NCBI GenBank assembly: GCA_911728435.2
Contig: OU452210.1
Span: 6,696,001 to 6,760,000, forward strand
Source: Apoderus coryli
Lineage: Eukaryota; Arthropoda; Insecta; Coleoptera; Attelabidae
Reading direction: 5' to 3'
Length of the DNA stretch: 64,000 nucleotides
Every line of letters begins with the position of its first letter. Positions within the stretch are counted from its first letter, which is position 1. The notes beneath the pieces are model-generated. The model searched no databases and had not been told where the DNA came from. It saw only the letters and a list, made by a program, of their open reading frames with translations. This document shows, piece by piece, positions 11,100 through 22,809 of the stretch. A program made the position numbers and the translations under genes.

Positions 11100-11692
11100 T
11101 CCCGTAACTAATTATTAATGGCGTGCTGTGTTTGTGATATTAAAATATTGGCCGCAACTATGGAATATGAAATTAACGAACGCGCTAAAAATATATAATA
11201 ATGAAGACGGATATAACCATTTTGAAGTTCCCTGAGGCGAAGACCATTCCAGATGGAACTCTGACTGTCTGTGTGTGTATGTATGTATTCTTCCACGATA
11301 GCGCCCAAACGCTTTAACCAATTGAGTTAAATTTTGGTATATGAGTTTGGGGGAGTCCTAGGATGAACCCATTAGTATTTGGTTGGAATCGCTTAAGCCC
11401 TGTGATAGGGGTAGACATAACCGCTAAATTTTCAAATAGCAGTAGGGGTCGAGTGATACATCATTCTAAACCATTTTTTATCTTTTTTACAGCGATAGGT
11501 CACTTCTGATATTTGCCTCCATAATTCTCGAGAAAACTTCGTGTCAAATTGCACCAGTTAGATAGTTATATATTATACAATTATAATAATTATTAAAATT
11601 CTATTTCGTTACGCAGGTCATATATTTTTGATTATACTAAACTTGTCGGGAAAGTTTTGGGGTGACACAACCGATTTTTTTAATTTGGCGGT
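11100..11692 (-). mobile_element. R1 repeat family, copy c
   Basis: It ends GGGGTGACACAACCGATTTTT and shares with copies b and d the blocks CATAATTCTCGAGAAAA and GAGTGATACATCATT. The interior holds a TGTGTGTGTATGTATGTA run and AGCGCCCAAACGCTTTAACC, a type of sequence I recall as common in insect repeats. The left end near 11100 is approximate. ORFs of 66-68 codons on the minus strand show no family signature. Confidence 0.65.
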
Positions 11693-11699
11693 GGTAATA

Positions 11700-14255
11700 A
11701 TTACGGAGCTCACCCGTGATCTTAAGGCAATACGTAGTAAAAGATGCGTATCCCTATCTTTTACTACTACTACCACCCATATAGCAAGCCATTGGCGATT
11801 GAAACATAATCTCAGATTAATGTTCTGAAAATGTTATTGACAAACACTTTGTATTCTTTGAAAGCCAGATAAAACAATGCGGAATTATGTATTTTGCACA
11901 ACAACAAGGAAAAAAGCATTTAATAACAATCGGGGCACTGAAAATTGTAGTTATTGCATACTTTGAAGTTCTCTAATTTGTATTATTGTACTGTGTGTAA
12001 ATATAAATCTATATCGATTGTTTCAAACGCTTTTGGGAGGGAATCCAGATATCGGAATGATATTTTGCCATTGGTATTTTCTGTCGCTAAAATAACTTTC
12101 GTTATATTTCATGAACCAATGGTAATAACTTGGATTTGATCGGCCTATTTATGGTGGGATATGCATTACTATGTGTGTATGTAGATGGTACTAGTTTACG
12201 TATATCTACTGTTGTATATCTCATTGTGATTAAATGCAGACCGATATTGTAGATCAGCAACGACTATGGTACTCTGACGAGATCATAATAAGAGCGAAAC
12301 GAATTCGGCAGTATCTGTCGACCCATGCCTCGGTCTGGTTCTACTGAATTAGACTGAGGCCCTGCTAAATTAAACAAAATCCCCTGTGCAGCTAAAACCA
12401 GTCATTTTGTCCGCTACGCCACAAAATTATTTTTCATTAGTATACAATGTTATGAAAATTTTACCATTTTGATGGAAAAGATTACTTAAGAAAATTTAAA
12501 TTTATACCTAAATCAAAGATTATCTATATTAATCCTCGCCTAACTACAAAACATATCGATATATTTCGATATTCCTCAAAATGCAAGGTTTTGAAAAAAA
12601 ATGGTAATAAAATTAAACTAATGTTGATAAAAGTGCTTCTTGAACAAAAAATAGTAAACTATTTGTTCAGTTTTTATGCCTATTATGTAGCTAATATAGG
12701 TGTCTTCGAAAATATATTTGGGTCTCCTACACTTAAACCCCAAAATTTTAAAGTTATTCAGATTTTAATTTGTAGGTATTATGATCTGTGAGTAGGATTT
12801 TAATGAAATCGGATTAACAGCCTTTGGCAGAAAATCTTATGACACGAATATGTTTTTGCCAATGTTACCTATCGTCAAAATAATTTGCGGTATATTTTAT
12901 GAACCGATGAATACAATTTCTTAAATTCTGGAATATAGAACAGGGAAATAGAATATCTATAATTAACAAACAATGCGAAAAAAATTTATAAAAAAAAAAA
13001 ATCTATCAGAAGAATTAATGAATTTAATTTGTTTGGTTATTAAATATATTTTGGGGACATGTTTCTGTAAGAGCTATTTACGACAATGTGTATCTTTCAA
13101 CGCTCTATAAATACTCTACGTATTTGGGATACTAGGGAATTAATATAGAGAAAAAATAATGACAATTGTCAACTAAAACAGTCAATTCAATAAATATAAC
13201 TTTATAGCACGGTAAAACTGTCAATCTTCTGCTTCAATTTAGTTAGAATATTCCATGAATGTTTTGTGCGATATGGGAATATTCTAGTATGTGAAAGTGA
13301 AATCATCATGGACGAGTTTCAAGGCAGAATTGCGTTTCAAATATAAGACAGGCTTTCAGAAGAGTTCACTATCTTGTTTTGATGATGTCAATTTTAATTT
13401 AATTTTCTTACGAACACACCTTCAATCAACAAATAGCGGAAATTTCGTTTCTTGGAAAGAATTGTATTTATACACACAAACACACACTAATCATCTTCAA
13501 AATAGTTGAATTAGATAATATACACTTATGCAAGTGCTTGTTAAAAATCTCAAATCCTTCTGGAACTCAATTTTTGAGATAGCGTTTAGCTCTTTCAGCG
13601 ATGTGCGTTTAATCTGATCTATGCTTGTAAAGCGACAGCACTTAAGGGTTTTCTTGATTTTGGAAACTGAAAAAAGTCACACCGGACCATGTCTGGCTAG
13701 TCCATCAATAAACAGTGTTGTGTGAAAGAAATATGCAAATATCATCATCAGCGATCACTCATAAATATATCTTTCATTTTTTCACTCATAGCAGATTCAC
13801 CCAAATGAACATTTAACATTTTTAAAACGCTGCTATTTTTATTTGACTCTTTTAGCAATTTAATGCAAATTTACTGATAAATTAATTATACAAATTAAAA
13901 ATTTTCGACCGTACCAGAACATGTGACATTTTGACAACTGAAAAAGAAATTCAGAGATGCCTGTGTAGATGCATTTCAGGCCTGTGTACCAACACAAAAA
14001 CAAGATACTGGAATTTACAAAATATCCGTTATTAGCGGAACATACTTTGTATGTTGAGGTCCCTTACCTAATCTATAAACTACAAGCGTTAAGGGTTTAT
14101 AATGGTATTATTCTTATCCTTCTTAAAGTTCATCCAAAAAATAAATAATACTTATTTCCATATTTTTAAATGTGGGTCTAATATACCTACATAATGTACC
14201 GGCAACAGAAATGGACCCATACCCTTGTATTGCTATAGTGAATTTCAGAAGAAGC
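11700..14255. other. AT-rich non-coding stretch with one SINE-like head
   Basis: Apart from the tRNA-like segment near 12290-12430 I recognise nothing. Short ORFs (for example 12591, 13291) lack family motifs. Confidence 0.5.
12290..12430 (-). repeat. possible tRNA-derived SINE
   Basis: On the minus strand the head GTGGCGTAGCGGACAAAATG resembles a tRNA A box (TGGCGTAGCGG). A body about 130 bp long follows, with GGCCTCAGTC...GACCGAGGC, an imperfect stem. A related head, GTGGCATAGCGGACAAATGA, occurs on the plus strand at 36160, and both have GCTAAATTAAACAA nearby. The B box is not convincing. Confidence 0.35.
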
Positions 14256-14327
14256 GATGAGCCTTACAGTAATATTGAAAAACAAGTTGTAGTGTTTTGG
14301 TAAAGTGGTAAAACCTGTTTTCAGAAT

Positions 14328-14347
14328 AATATATATATATATATATA
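14328..14347. repeat. (AT)n microsatellite in the left palindrome arm
   Basis: Ten AT units, inside the ~60-bp segment absent from the right arm. Confidence 0.95.
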
Positions 14348-14994
14348 ACAGTAAAATTTTTTTAATAATTTGGGGTATAGGCTATATCTTGGATTTATTA
14401 GTAATACTCTTTTTTGCTATATGCCAAGCTTTCGAAAATATTTATTTTCATCTTCAGGGCTACAAAATACAGAAAACGACACAATATTAGTTGTGGTTGG
14501 TTTTTTACAAGTTATTCTATACTGTTGTTACTTTAGATATGCTAAGTTGAGTCTTTAAATTAAGGGAAAACTGTACATTTTGTTTGGCTTATATTACTAT
14601 ATACTTGTAATTTTATTTTTACAAAAAGGACTCTTCACATTTTAAATCTACCAATATTCTTAAAATTATTGTTCTTCATAGGTAGTGTACGGATAAATTA
14701 ATAAATGTTGGTCGGTATTTTGTATTTTTTTTGCTACCTCCCTTTTTTACTTTTATTAAGTAAAAAGAGTCCACCTACACCTAGTTGCGAATATACTTCG
14801 TTCCACCAGACTTGTCTACTTTAATGTTACCAAAAATATTGTTGTTCATTATCGTGATTTATGATCATGTCCCTTGGAAAAACTAAGGAAAGAGTCCGAG
14901 CCCCATGGAACTGTCACTCCCCGAATCCCGGTTAACTCTCACCCCACTCCCCGTGACAGAGACACAGGCTCTCACCACTGTCCCTCCTGATCTT

Positions 14995-15615
14995 TCATCG
15001 ACTTGTGTTTGGTTGGTTTAGGTTGACATTCTGGACCCCGGAACCACCCAGATCCAAGATGTATGAATACATGATGCTGGCGGTATCTATGTCTTTTCTT
15101 TTGTTTAAGCATTTTGGGTTCAAATTCGTCTCCAACATTTCCAAAAATAGTCTTTTATTAGTGTTTTGTTCAACGTATATTGTTTTCGTATCTTCATAAT
15201 TGGGGATGTGCCCCGTATCTAAATGGTGTTCTGATAGAGCACATGATCTCTTATTTAATTTACAGTCACTTTTATGGGAGGTGAGTCTGTCCTTTAGTAC
15301 GCGTGATGTTTGTCCAATATATGTTAATTCGCATGATTTACAAGGGATGTTGTAAACTACGTTAGTCATTTTTTTAATATCTGTTTTGTCTTTGACTTTT
15401 GTGAATAGGTTTCTGATTGTTTTTGAATATTTATGGGCTATTTGAATTGGTTTTATGTTTTTAAAGATGTTTGTTATTTTTTGTGATACGTTTTGGATTT
15501 GTGGAATGGAATAGTAGTATGTTTTGGTTTGATTGTCAGTTGTGTTGTTTGTGCTTATGTTGTTTGCTTGTATCGTATGATTTGTCACGTTTCTGGTAAT
15601 TGTTGTGTTGTACAT
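14995..15615 (-). pseudogene. Penelope-like element C-terminal GIY-YIG endonuclease (left arm)
   Basis: This 206-codon frame is the C-terminal part of a Penelope-like retroelement polyprotein. The first ~80 residues are a polar Asn/Thr-rich linker. The GIY-YIG nuclease follows: VVY at 86-88, C92 and C95 between the two half-motifs (the Cys pair of the CCHH finger known in this family), YIG at 99-101, R105 and R110, H114, then FLEMLE near 160 with the likely catalytic Glu. The reverse transcriptase that should precede it is absent, because the copy stops at the palindrome loop. The frame itself is undamaged and identical in protein sequence to the right-arm copy. With no RT, it cannot move on its own. 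Confidence 0.88.
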
Positions 15616-15651
15616 TAGTTTTTTTAATAGCTTTTTCGGGTAAAAAAACTA

Positions 15652-16272
15652 ATGTACAACACAACAATTACCAGAAACGTGACAAATCATACGATACAAG
15701 CAAACAACATAAGCACAAACAACACAACTGACAATCAAACCAAAACATACTACTATTCCATTCCACAAATCCAAAACGTATCACAAAAAATAACAAACAT
15801 CTTTAAAAACATAAAACCAATTCAAATAGCCCATAAATATTCAAAAACAATCAGAAACCTATTCACAAAAGTCAAAGACAAAACAGATATTAAAAAAATG
15901 ACTAACGTAGTTTACAACATCCCTTGTAAATCATGCGAATTAACATATATTGGACAAACATCACGCGTACTAAAGGACAGACTCACCTCCCATAAAAGTG
16001 ACTGTAAATTAAATAAGAGATCATGTGCTCTATCAGAACACCATTTAGATACGGGGCACATCCCCAATTATGAAGATACGAAAACAATATACGTTGAACA
16101 AAACACTAATAAAAGACTATTTTTGGAAATGTTGGAGACGAATTTGAACCCAAAATGCTTAAACAAAAGAAAAGACATAGATACCGCCAGCATCATGTAT
16201 TCATACATCTTGGATCTGGGTGGTTCCGGGGTCCAGAATGTCAACCTAAACCAACCAAACACAAGTCGATGA
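15652..16272 (+). pseudogene. Penelope-like element C-terminal GIY-YIG endonuclease (right arm)
   Basis: This is the mirror copy of the 14995-15615 frame, with the same 206 residues. It carries VVY, the CxxC pair, YIG, downstream Arg and His, and FLEMLE. Its 5' end lies 26 bases from the mirror copy's, across a short loop, so both lack the reverse transcriptase. The 3' flank (to ~16942) contains CCTGAAGATG...TTTTCGAAAGC, a stem motif found near other Penelope tails here. Confidence 0.88.
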
Positions 16273-16810
16273 AAGATCAGGAGGGACAGTGGTGAGAGCC
16301 TGTGTCTCTGTCACGGGGAGTGGGGTGAGAGTTAACCGGGTTTCGGGGAGTGACAGTTCCATGGGGCTCGGACTCTTTCCTTAGTTTTTCCAAGGGACAT
16401 GATCATAAATCACGATAATGAACAACAATATTTTTGGTAACATTAAAGTAGACAAGTCTGGTGGAACGAAGTATATTCGCAACTAGGTGTAGGTGGACTC
16501 TTTTTACTTAATAAAAGTAAAAAAGGGAGGTAGCAAAAAAAAATACAAAATACCGACCAACATTTATTAATTTATCCGTACACTACCTATGAAGAACAAT
16601 AATTTTAAGAATATTGGTAGATTTAAAATGTGAAGAGTCCTTTTTGTAAAAATAAAATTACAAGTATATAGTAATATAAGCCAAACAAAATGTACAGTTT
16701 TCCCTTAATTTAAAGACTCAACTTAGCATATCTAAGGTAACAACAGTATAGAATAACTTGTAAAAAACAAACCACAACTAATATTGTGTCGTTTTCTGTA
16801 TTTTGTAGCC

Positions 16811-16845
16811 CTGAAGATGAAAATAAATATTTTCGAAAGCTTGGC
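16811..16845 (+). other. Penelope-tail stem motif (CTGAAGA..stem..GAAA)
   Basis: CTGAAGAT, then GAAAAT...ATTTTC as a stem, then GAAAGC. The mirror copy lies at 14422-14456 on the minus strand. The pattern has the hammerhead consensus CUGANGA-stem-GAAA apart from an extra T before the stem. Activity cannot be judged from sequence alone. Confidence 0.4.
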
Positions 16846-16962
16846 ATATAGCAAAAAAGAGTATTACTAATAAATCCAAGATATAGCCTATACCCCAAAT
16901 TATTAAAAAAAATTTTTACTGTTGTTTTTCAACAAAAGGCTAAGAAAAAGAAACATTTTATT

Positions 16963-16986
16963 TATATATATATATATATATATATA
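16963..16986. repeat. (TA)n microsatellite
   Basis: Twelve TA units just outside the right arm of the Penelope palindrome. Confidence 0.95.
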
Positions 16987-16989
16987 ATA

Positions 16990-18298
16990 ATAATTTAATT
17001 TTCAAATTTATATCTACTCAAATTACCTATCCTAATATTATAATTGCGTGTAAGAGCAATAAATTTATCCTTGTCAGATATATAGCAACGATAATATTAT
17101 TTGTGTCATGTTTTTTCACTGACCTACTAAAGGGAAACAAACTCGGCCATATAATTTTCAAATCCAGGCATCTGCAAGTTTTTATTCATATAGTTTGTAT
17201 CTTTAGTATTGTACGAAAACTTTGCTAGTATACCACATAATTTGTAATAAATAATATGACTTCTGTTGTTGCTGTTTTTGTTGTAATCCAATGGTTTTCC
17301 ACACATGGAAAATTTATTAGTTGGCGCTATGTCAAAAATAAGTGGAGATTATTGATTTTAATACAATTGTACCCACTACAATGCAATAAATGAATATTTA
17401 TTTTTCACATAAGACAACAACCTAATAATAAATTTGTAACACAGTACTATAGATACATATTATATACTTGACTTGAGTTTATACATAGGTAGTTATTGAT
17501 TTTGTGGGAATACCTTTTGGCGAAACAGGAACGTAAATATGGATGGATGTCACATAGTAATTTGTATGTCGATGTAAACATTATTTCTCATATTATTATG
17601 TAGGTATGTGCATTTTAATCATCAAATTGTCGAAGCTTCCGTTATGAGAGCTTTAAGGGTGGTTTACATGATACGTTGGCCAGAGAGTTATAATTTCGGT
17701 TTATGTTTGAGTTTAGGTAAAAATAGAATGATAGGAAACGCGATTTACTAGATAAATAATACCAGTGTAAGTTTTTAGTCAAGAGAGACACAACTTTGAT
17801 CATCATTTAATTAAACATATTTATGATTCTGTTATAAATTCTGCATCTTTCCAATCTATCCCAATTTGAAAATTTTTAATTATAGTCATTACTTTATGTA
17901 TAGATGATTTTATTTTCCTACAAAAAATAATAGTCACAAGGATATTTTAAATATATATTTAAATAAATCATAAATTTCCGCCCAAATTGAGTAGTTTGGT
18001 TGCTAGGCTTCCACCCATTATTAATATAAACTTTCTTTAGTGTACAAAATAATAAAATACATAGGAATTGATAAAACCTCTAAACCCACGCTTTTTTTTT
18101 ACGTACAAACAGCTGTCATTTTTGAGCATAGAGGCTATTAAATTATGGATTAATATTTTGATATTTTAGACATAAAACTTTCACAGGCAACTAAACTTAT
18201 AGAAACAAAACATCTGGGTAAATCCTGCGTCACATTTACGCTAGCGAACGTTTCGCTGATATTAGAGTCTACTACGATTAGTGAATTTCGTGATTCAT
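16990..18298. other. AT-rich non-coding stretch
   Basis: No motif-bearing reading frame, RNA gene or clear repeat was seen between the (TA)n tract and the LINE 3' tail. Confidence 0.55.
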
Positions 18299-18300
18299 AT

Positions 18301-18320
18301 AGGTAGGTAGGTAGGTAGGT
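18301..18320. repeat. (AGGT)5, tail of the adjacent LINE
   Basis: Five AGGT units, i.e. ACCT repeats on the LINE sense strand, directly after the LINE 3' end. LINEs often end in simple repeats. Confidence 0.85.
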
Positions 18321-19385
18321 TCAAAACGAGTGGGTCCGCGCCGGACCCTCCACTGCGACCATCGAGGGTCTATTGTGGCTCATACCTATTCATATTTCAC
18401 CCAGTAGCTCAATCTTCTTAATGAAGTCGATTATTTTTCTGGGTGAGCTTTCTTTTAGACTCGCTGGTAGAAGGGTTACTTCACCAAATATTGCGAATCT
18501 GGTTCTAGCTACAGCTAGGCAAGAACGCAGTACATGTTCCACCGTTTTGTCATCCTCCAGACACAATCGGCACTCGGACCTTTTTAAGAGACCCAACCTT
18601 GAGAGGTGATGATTCAAACGACAGTGGCCAGTATATAGTCCAACCAAGCAGCGTAGATGAGATCTACTCATATCCAACAACTCCTTCGCCCTTGATTTCG
18701 ATGGGTCAATGTACTCCTTCGAGTGTACCAAGACTGGATGATTTTGCCAAAAGTTCTATTCTATTAAGTATGTATTTGGCAGTGCTAAAAGCTATGCCAG
18801 TTGCGAGTTCTGGTCCGATGAATTCTCCTTCAGCCCCTTCTCTTGCCAGAGAGTCGGCATTTCATTCCCCCTCAAACCAGAATGGCCAGGGATCCAGACT
18901 AGAGTCAGGTTATTATTTCTCCCGATATTAGAGCGTCTGCTTTAACAATTCCACACTGTTCTTGATGTGGATCTTGATGAGCTTAAGGCCTTTATAGCAG
19001 CATATCCAGTCCGTTTTCGATCAGAGCTGGATAGATTCCATCCTCACCAGGAGACTTAAAAGGCTGGAAAGATTTCACAACACATTCCACCGCAATTGGT
19101 TTGATAACATTTTTGGCTACCTGCCAATCACTCCTTTGAGGGCGTTTTCCGTCCTCAAAGCTGGCAAGCCCTATGTTCTCAAGAGTCGAACTTCCAGGAA
19201 AGTGGTTTTCTATTAAAACGTTTCTTTCATAGAGTTCGTACAAGTTCCGTCAGGTCATTTTATCGACCTGATTTCGCAATTCGTCTCTCTAGATAGAATC
19301 TTGTGAATTCTAGCGCCATGAGGTACATTAGTTATACCCTCACAGAACTTCCTCCAAGACTCTCGCTTACACCTCCTAATCTATT
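18321..19385 (-). pseudogene. LINE ORF2 remnant with RNase H, RT core deleted
   Basis: Reading leftwards on the minus strand, 19385-19250 encodes RESWRKFCEGI and NVPHGARIHKI, typical of the linker before RT in I/Jockey-like LINEs. The frame 19243-18992 holds SFQPFKSPGEDGIYPALIENG, the first RT block (FKSPG.DGI.P). The sequence then jumps directly to RNase H: AIKALSSSRS, SLVWIPGHSG, GNE, and ADSLAREGA in a second frame. The frame 18731-18390 carries the C-terminal tail YTGHCRLNHHL, then CRLCLEDDKTVEHVLRSC (CX2C...HX4C zinc motif). So the RT fingers/palm, including YXDD, are missing. Several frameshifts are present. A (CCTA)-type tail marks its 3' end. Clade assignment (I or Jockey group) is by resemblance. 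Confidence 0.82.
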
Positions 19386-19654
19386 TATTATAATTCGTTA
19401 GAGCGACTCTATATTGATTCATATAACTTTAACAATTAAATAGTCCAACTAGGCTCCACAAATTGAACATAATATGTAGGTATATTATTAACGATTGAGA
19501 AAATAACACTGCAACTGTGAAACTTCTTACAAATTTAACACATATTCTACTTCTGAAAACATGCCAAATCTCTATGTCAAATTAAATATGGCTGTTAAAG
19601 GTAGAGCTTAAATGTATTCTTTGTTTATACTGTAATATGGTAATTTCAGTGGCA

Positions 19655-19715
19655 GCGCTAAGGCCAAGCTAGAATGATGATAATTCAAACGGCAGTGATC
19701 AGGGTATAGTCATGT
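19655..19715 (-). pseudogene. small second fragment of the same LINE C-terminus
   Basis: The minus strand reads LYPDHCRLNYHHSSLAL, closely matching LYTGHCRLNHHLSRLGL of the neighbouring LINE. It is only about 60 bp and separate from that copy. Confidence 0.6.
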
Positions 19716-19719
19716 TATT

Positions 19720-21785
19720 GATTAACAAGCTGCCTCGAATTTACCATCCAAGTAATAAGCATGTATTTTACGATACTGAATCATATTCCATTGTAGGTAT
19801 GGCTAAAGATTGGGCTGTTTCATTTTTTTCTAAACCAAATTAGCGCGGAATCCAGTGAGATTCGAATAATTTTTTCCTATATTTGAGAGTATAGTTTGTT
19901 TTTCTAGACTGTGTCGCCTACGCACTCATACATTGTATGGCATACCAAAATATCATAATTATTTCTAGTTTGATAGATGATAGAAAATGCTCTGATAATA
20001 AGGTAACGTGCGATTGATACTTACCAAAGGCGCCAACTTTCTCAAAAAAAAATGACATATATTTTTATTCCAACATATTTACTTTCAATCACTCAACAAT
20101 AATTTGCATTTGATTTAAATTTAAATAAAAATAAAAACGTTTATTTTTATATTAATTTTAAATAAATTATTATATGCTAATTTGGCTATAACTCCAGTTC
20201 GGAGCTTTCGAGATTTTAAAATATACACAGCATTTTTTAACCTACATTACACATTCACTTGGAATACACACAAAAGTTGTTAAATCACAATGCTTTACCC
20301 GAGATGCCATTCTTAAGTTATTATTGTATGATTTTTGGAAGAGTTCCAAGACACTATGTCTCCACTTTTCAAACATCCCTTTTTTCTTTCAACAAAATGA
20401 CTGAGTACTCTTCATTTCATACTATATTATGTCGATCGTTTGGAAGCTATAAGCAGTATACAGCAGAAATATAAAAGATAATGATGTTTCAGGTCAAATT
20501 GTGACACACTTGAGAAATCGCTAAAGTTAAAAACATAAATATAATATAAAATTTAAAATTTACTTGGTTTCTAACGCATTTTAAGAAATAAATGCGGTAA
20601 TATTTATTCATCAATTATCAGAGCTTTATATAATTAATTCATTAATTTTAAATATCGTATATCAAATAATTCATCTGATCTTTAGTTTCAAGAAAAATTT
20701 AGATCATAATATATAAATAACAGTTGTTATCTAATAATATGTAATATTTTCCAGATTTGGAATTAGTGGGTATAAATTTGCCAGTTTTTTTTCGACACGA
20801 ATCCAGCTTCACCTTGTAAAAAATATTTTCAGACATATTTTATTCTTCAAACAATATTTTCAAGAATTTAAAACGACTTACAAACATTAATTTTCATAAA
20901 ATGTTATTAGAATAATATTTATCAAACTAAAGAACGTAATAACCTAAAGTGATAATGCATACCAGTAAATACCAATTTAATTTGCGAACTTAGGAATGTT
21001 AAATACTTCCTCGGTTGTGAGGAATACTTGGTTATTTATAATGTATATGTTAGTTTTTAATAGGCGGAAAGTAGTGTTTTGGTTTGCCGTCAACTACTAA
21101 ATTGATGTGTTTATCTAATATAGTCTTAATTAGAATATACTATCGGTTTATGAAAAAACATATTTGACACTTCGGCAGCATATTATGAGAATTTATTTTA
21201 TGCATTTTTTTTAAATTTAGATTTTTAATTAGCCACTTGATTTATCAACAGTAGTAATATCGTCAAAATATTTTCGTATTGCTTTAGCAATATACGATAA
21301 AGTAAAAAATGGATGTGAAGAAAAAGGCGCCGCAGGCGTTTTTTATTTAGATTGTCAAGGTCAAGCGCCTTAGATGAAAAATAGAAAATTATCAAGGTAA
21401 AAAAGAACACGTTACAATACGGGTCTCGTAAGGTAAATCTTATTTTTTTTTTATTTTTAAAAATTATACCCCATTCACTAATCTACGAAATCCAATACAT
21501 AATCAAATACAAATAAAATACAAAATTATTTGTATTGAATAAACATTAATATTACTACCTAATTACTGCTTACCGCTACCGCAACAAGTTGTACAGCACA
21601 ACCACTAATCTTCACTTGTACTAGTCAAAATATTATTACTATTATTAAATAATTAAATACATACACTTTTTAATCAATGGCACTAGTATTTAAACAACAA
21701 ACGAACAAATAGTTGTAGTATTGTAAAAAACAGTAAACAAAAATACCTAACGTACAAATCGAAATTCGTGCAAATAGTATTCCTA
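19720..21785. other. AT-rich non-coding stretch
   Basis: No protein family motif was seen in the short ORFs (for example 20259, 21225). The target site of the pogo-like element (TA at 21788) ends this stretch. Confidence 0.5.
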
Positions 21786-21802
21786 CCTAGGGTAGGATGC
21801 TC

Positions 21803-22030
21803 TAAGAGTGCGCACTTAAGGTTTAATCAGGTGTAAAATCTAAACAAATTGCGCTAAAAATATATTAATTCTTATTTAAACTTGTTAATACTTTAACAAT
21901 AAATCAAGTACAGTTTGCAAATCAAACGGCAATACTTTAACAACAAAAAAAAAAACTTAAAAAATTGATTTTGCGCACTCTTATAAACCTGCTCTTTAAG
22001 AGTACGCATTTAGGACTGTAAGAGTACGCA
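21803..22030. repeat. subterminal 12-mer repeats, left end of pogo element
   Basis: TAAGAGTRCGCA at 21803, 21997 and 22019, and its reverse complement at 21972. The first overlaps the terminal repeat. Clustered, conserved short repeats at transposon ends usually serve as transposase-binding sites. Confidence 0.75.
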
Positions 22031-22037
22031 TGTAATT

Positions 22038-22809
22038 TTATGTACATAAGTCACATATATAAGATCGAATACCCGTGTACGCACTGCACTTTTCATGCCA
22101 CCATTCAGCACACGATATGCACTCAATCCAGTCCTCTGTAACAGGTTCTTTAAATGTTTCGTTGCATCCTGGACAGTTCCACTTTTTCATATGAAGCGGA
22201 GGTTTTGGCTTCTTTGGAACTGCTTTTCCACTTTTGGCAATTTTCTTCTTCAATCATTTGGTCCTTATATGGGGAGCTGGTGATAATTTCCGATTTTTTG
22301 CTTCTACGACTTGTTGATCTTACCGCAATTGATTTGGGTAACGGAGAAATTGTTGTTAATTTTATATATGTTGATGATGTTCCAGGAGTGTTCGATAAAT
22401 CAAATAATGTGGCGGTTTCTGGCGTTACAGCAACTTTTTCTTGCAAAGTTGAAGTGACTGCAGATGTTCCAGGAGTGTTTGATAAATCAAATGTGGTGGT
22501 TTCTGGCGCTACAACAGCTATTTCTTGCAATGTTGAAATTATTGCAGATGTGTTGGAAACCACATCTGTAGGCTGAGCTTTCGATCTGTAATATCATGGT
22601 CGTCGGATCAGATGTAGGTGTTTCGCTGATTATGGCATCTCTTTCATTGGCATAAATATTTTTCTCACTAGTAAATTTTTCGAGAACAACGATTGGGATG
22701 TCAGGAACGTTAGGAGCATTTCCAGAGGAGAGATCAGAGTTTTGATGTGCTTGAGTATCAGTTTCAGACGTAGAGATATCAGCAAATTCAAATTGAATGA
22801 CAGGCGCTT
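22038..22809 (-). pseudogene. frameshifted C-terminal tail of the pogo transposase with PHD-like finger
   Basis: Continuing from the transposase in other frames there is a Ser/Thr/Pro-rich linker (frame 22563-22150, with repeated DLSNTPGTS and TLQE). After a further shift at the GAAGAAGAAAA run near 22245 comes a basic stretch (KKPKPPLHMKKW). The final ~45 residues have C-x2-C...C-x2-C-x4-H-x2-C...C-x2-C spacing with DWIECISCAEWWHEKC. This is a C4HC3 PHD-type zinc finger, followed by the stop at 22038-22040. The three frames line up at A-runs, which argues for post-insertion frameshifts rather than separate genes. An intron-based explanation cannot be excluded. Fusion of PHD-like fingers to jerky/pogo transposases fits what I recall of insect proteins. 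Confidence 0.75.

Larger units (their letters stand above)
14261..16942. mobile_element. head-to-head Penelope-like pair, 1.3 kb-arm palindrome
   Basis: The left arm (to 15625) and right arm (from 15642) are inverted copies about an axis at 15633.5, with a 16-bp loop. Both arms carry the same 206-codon GIY-YIG reading frame plus ~0.65 kb of 3' flank. I can find only a few single-base differences and small homopolymer indels by eye, so the duplication is recent or kept uniform by gene conversion. The left arm alone holds ~60 extra bases (about 14288-14347) including (AT)n. Penelope-like elements are known to occur as inverted and tandem partial copies. Confidence 0.9.

Noticed and set aside
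15005..15199. ORFs antisense to the Penelope GIY-YIG frames (also 16068-16262)
   Set aside because: Shadow frames of the real coding strand, mirrored by the palindrome.
18301..18320. (AGGT)n considered as telomeric-type repeat
   Set aside because: The insect telomere unit is TTAGG. This tetranucleotide sits at the 3' end of a LINE and is better read as its tail.
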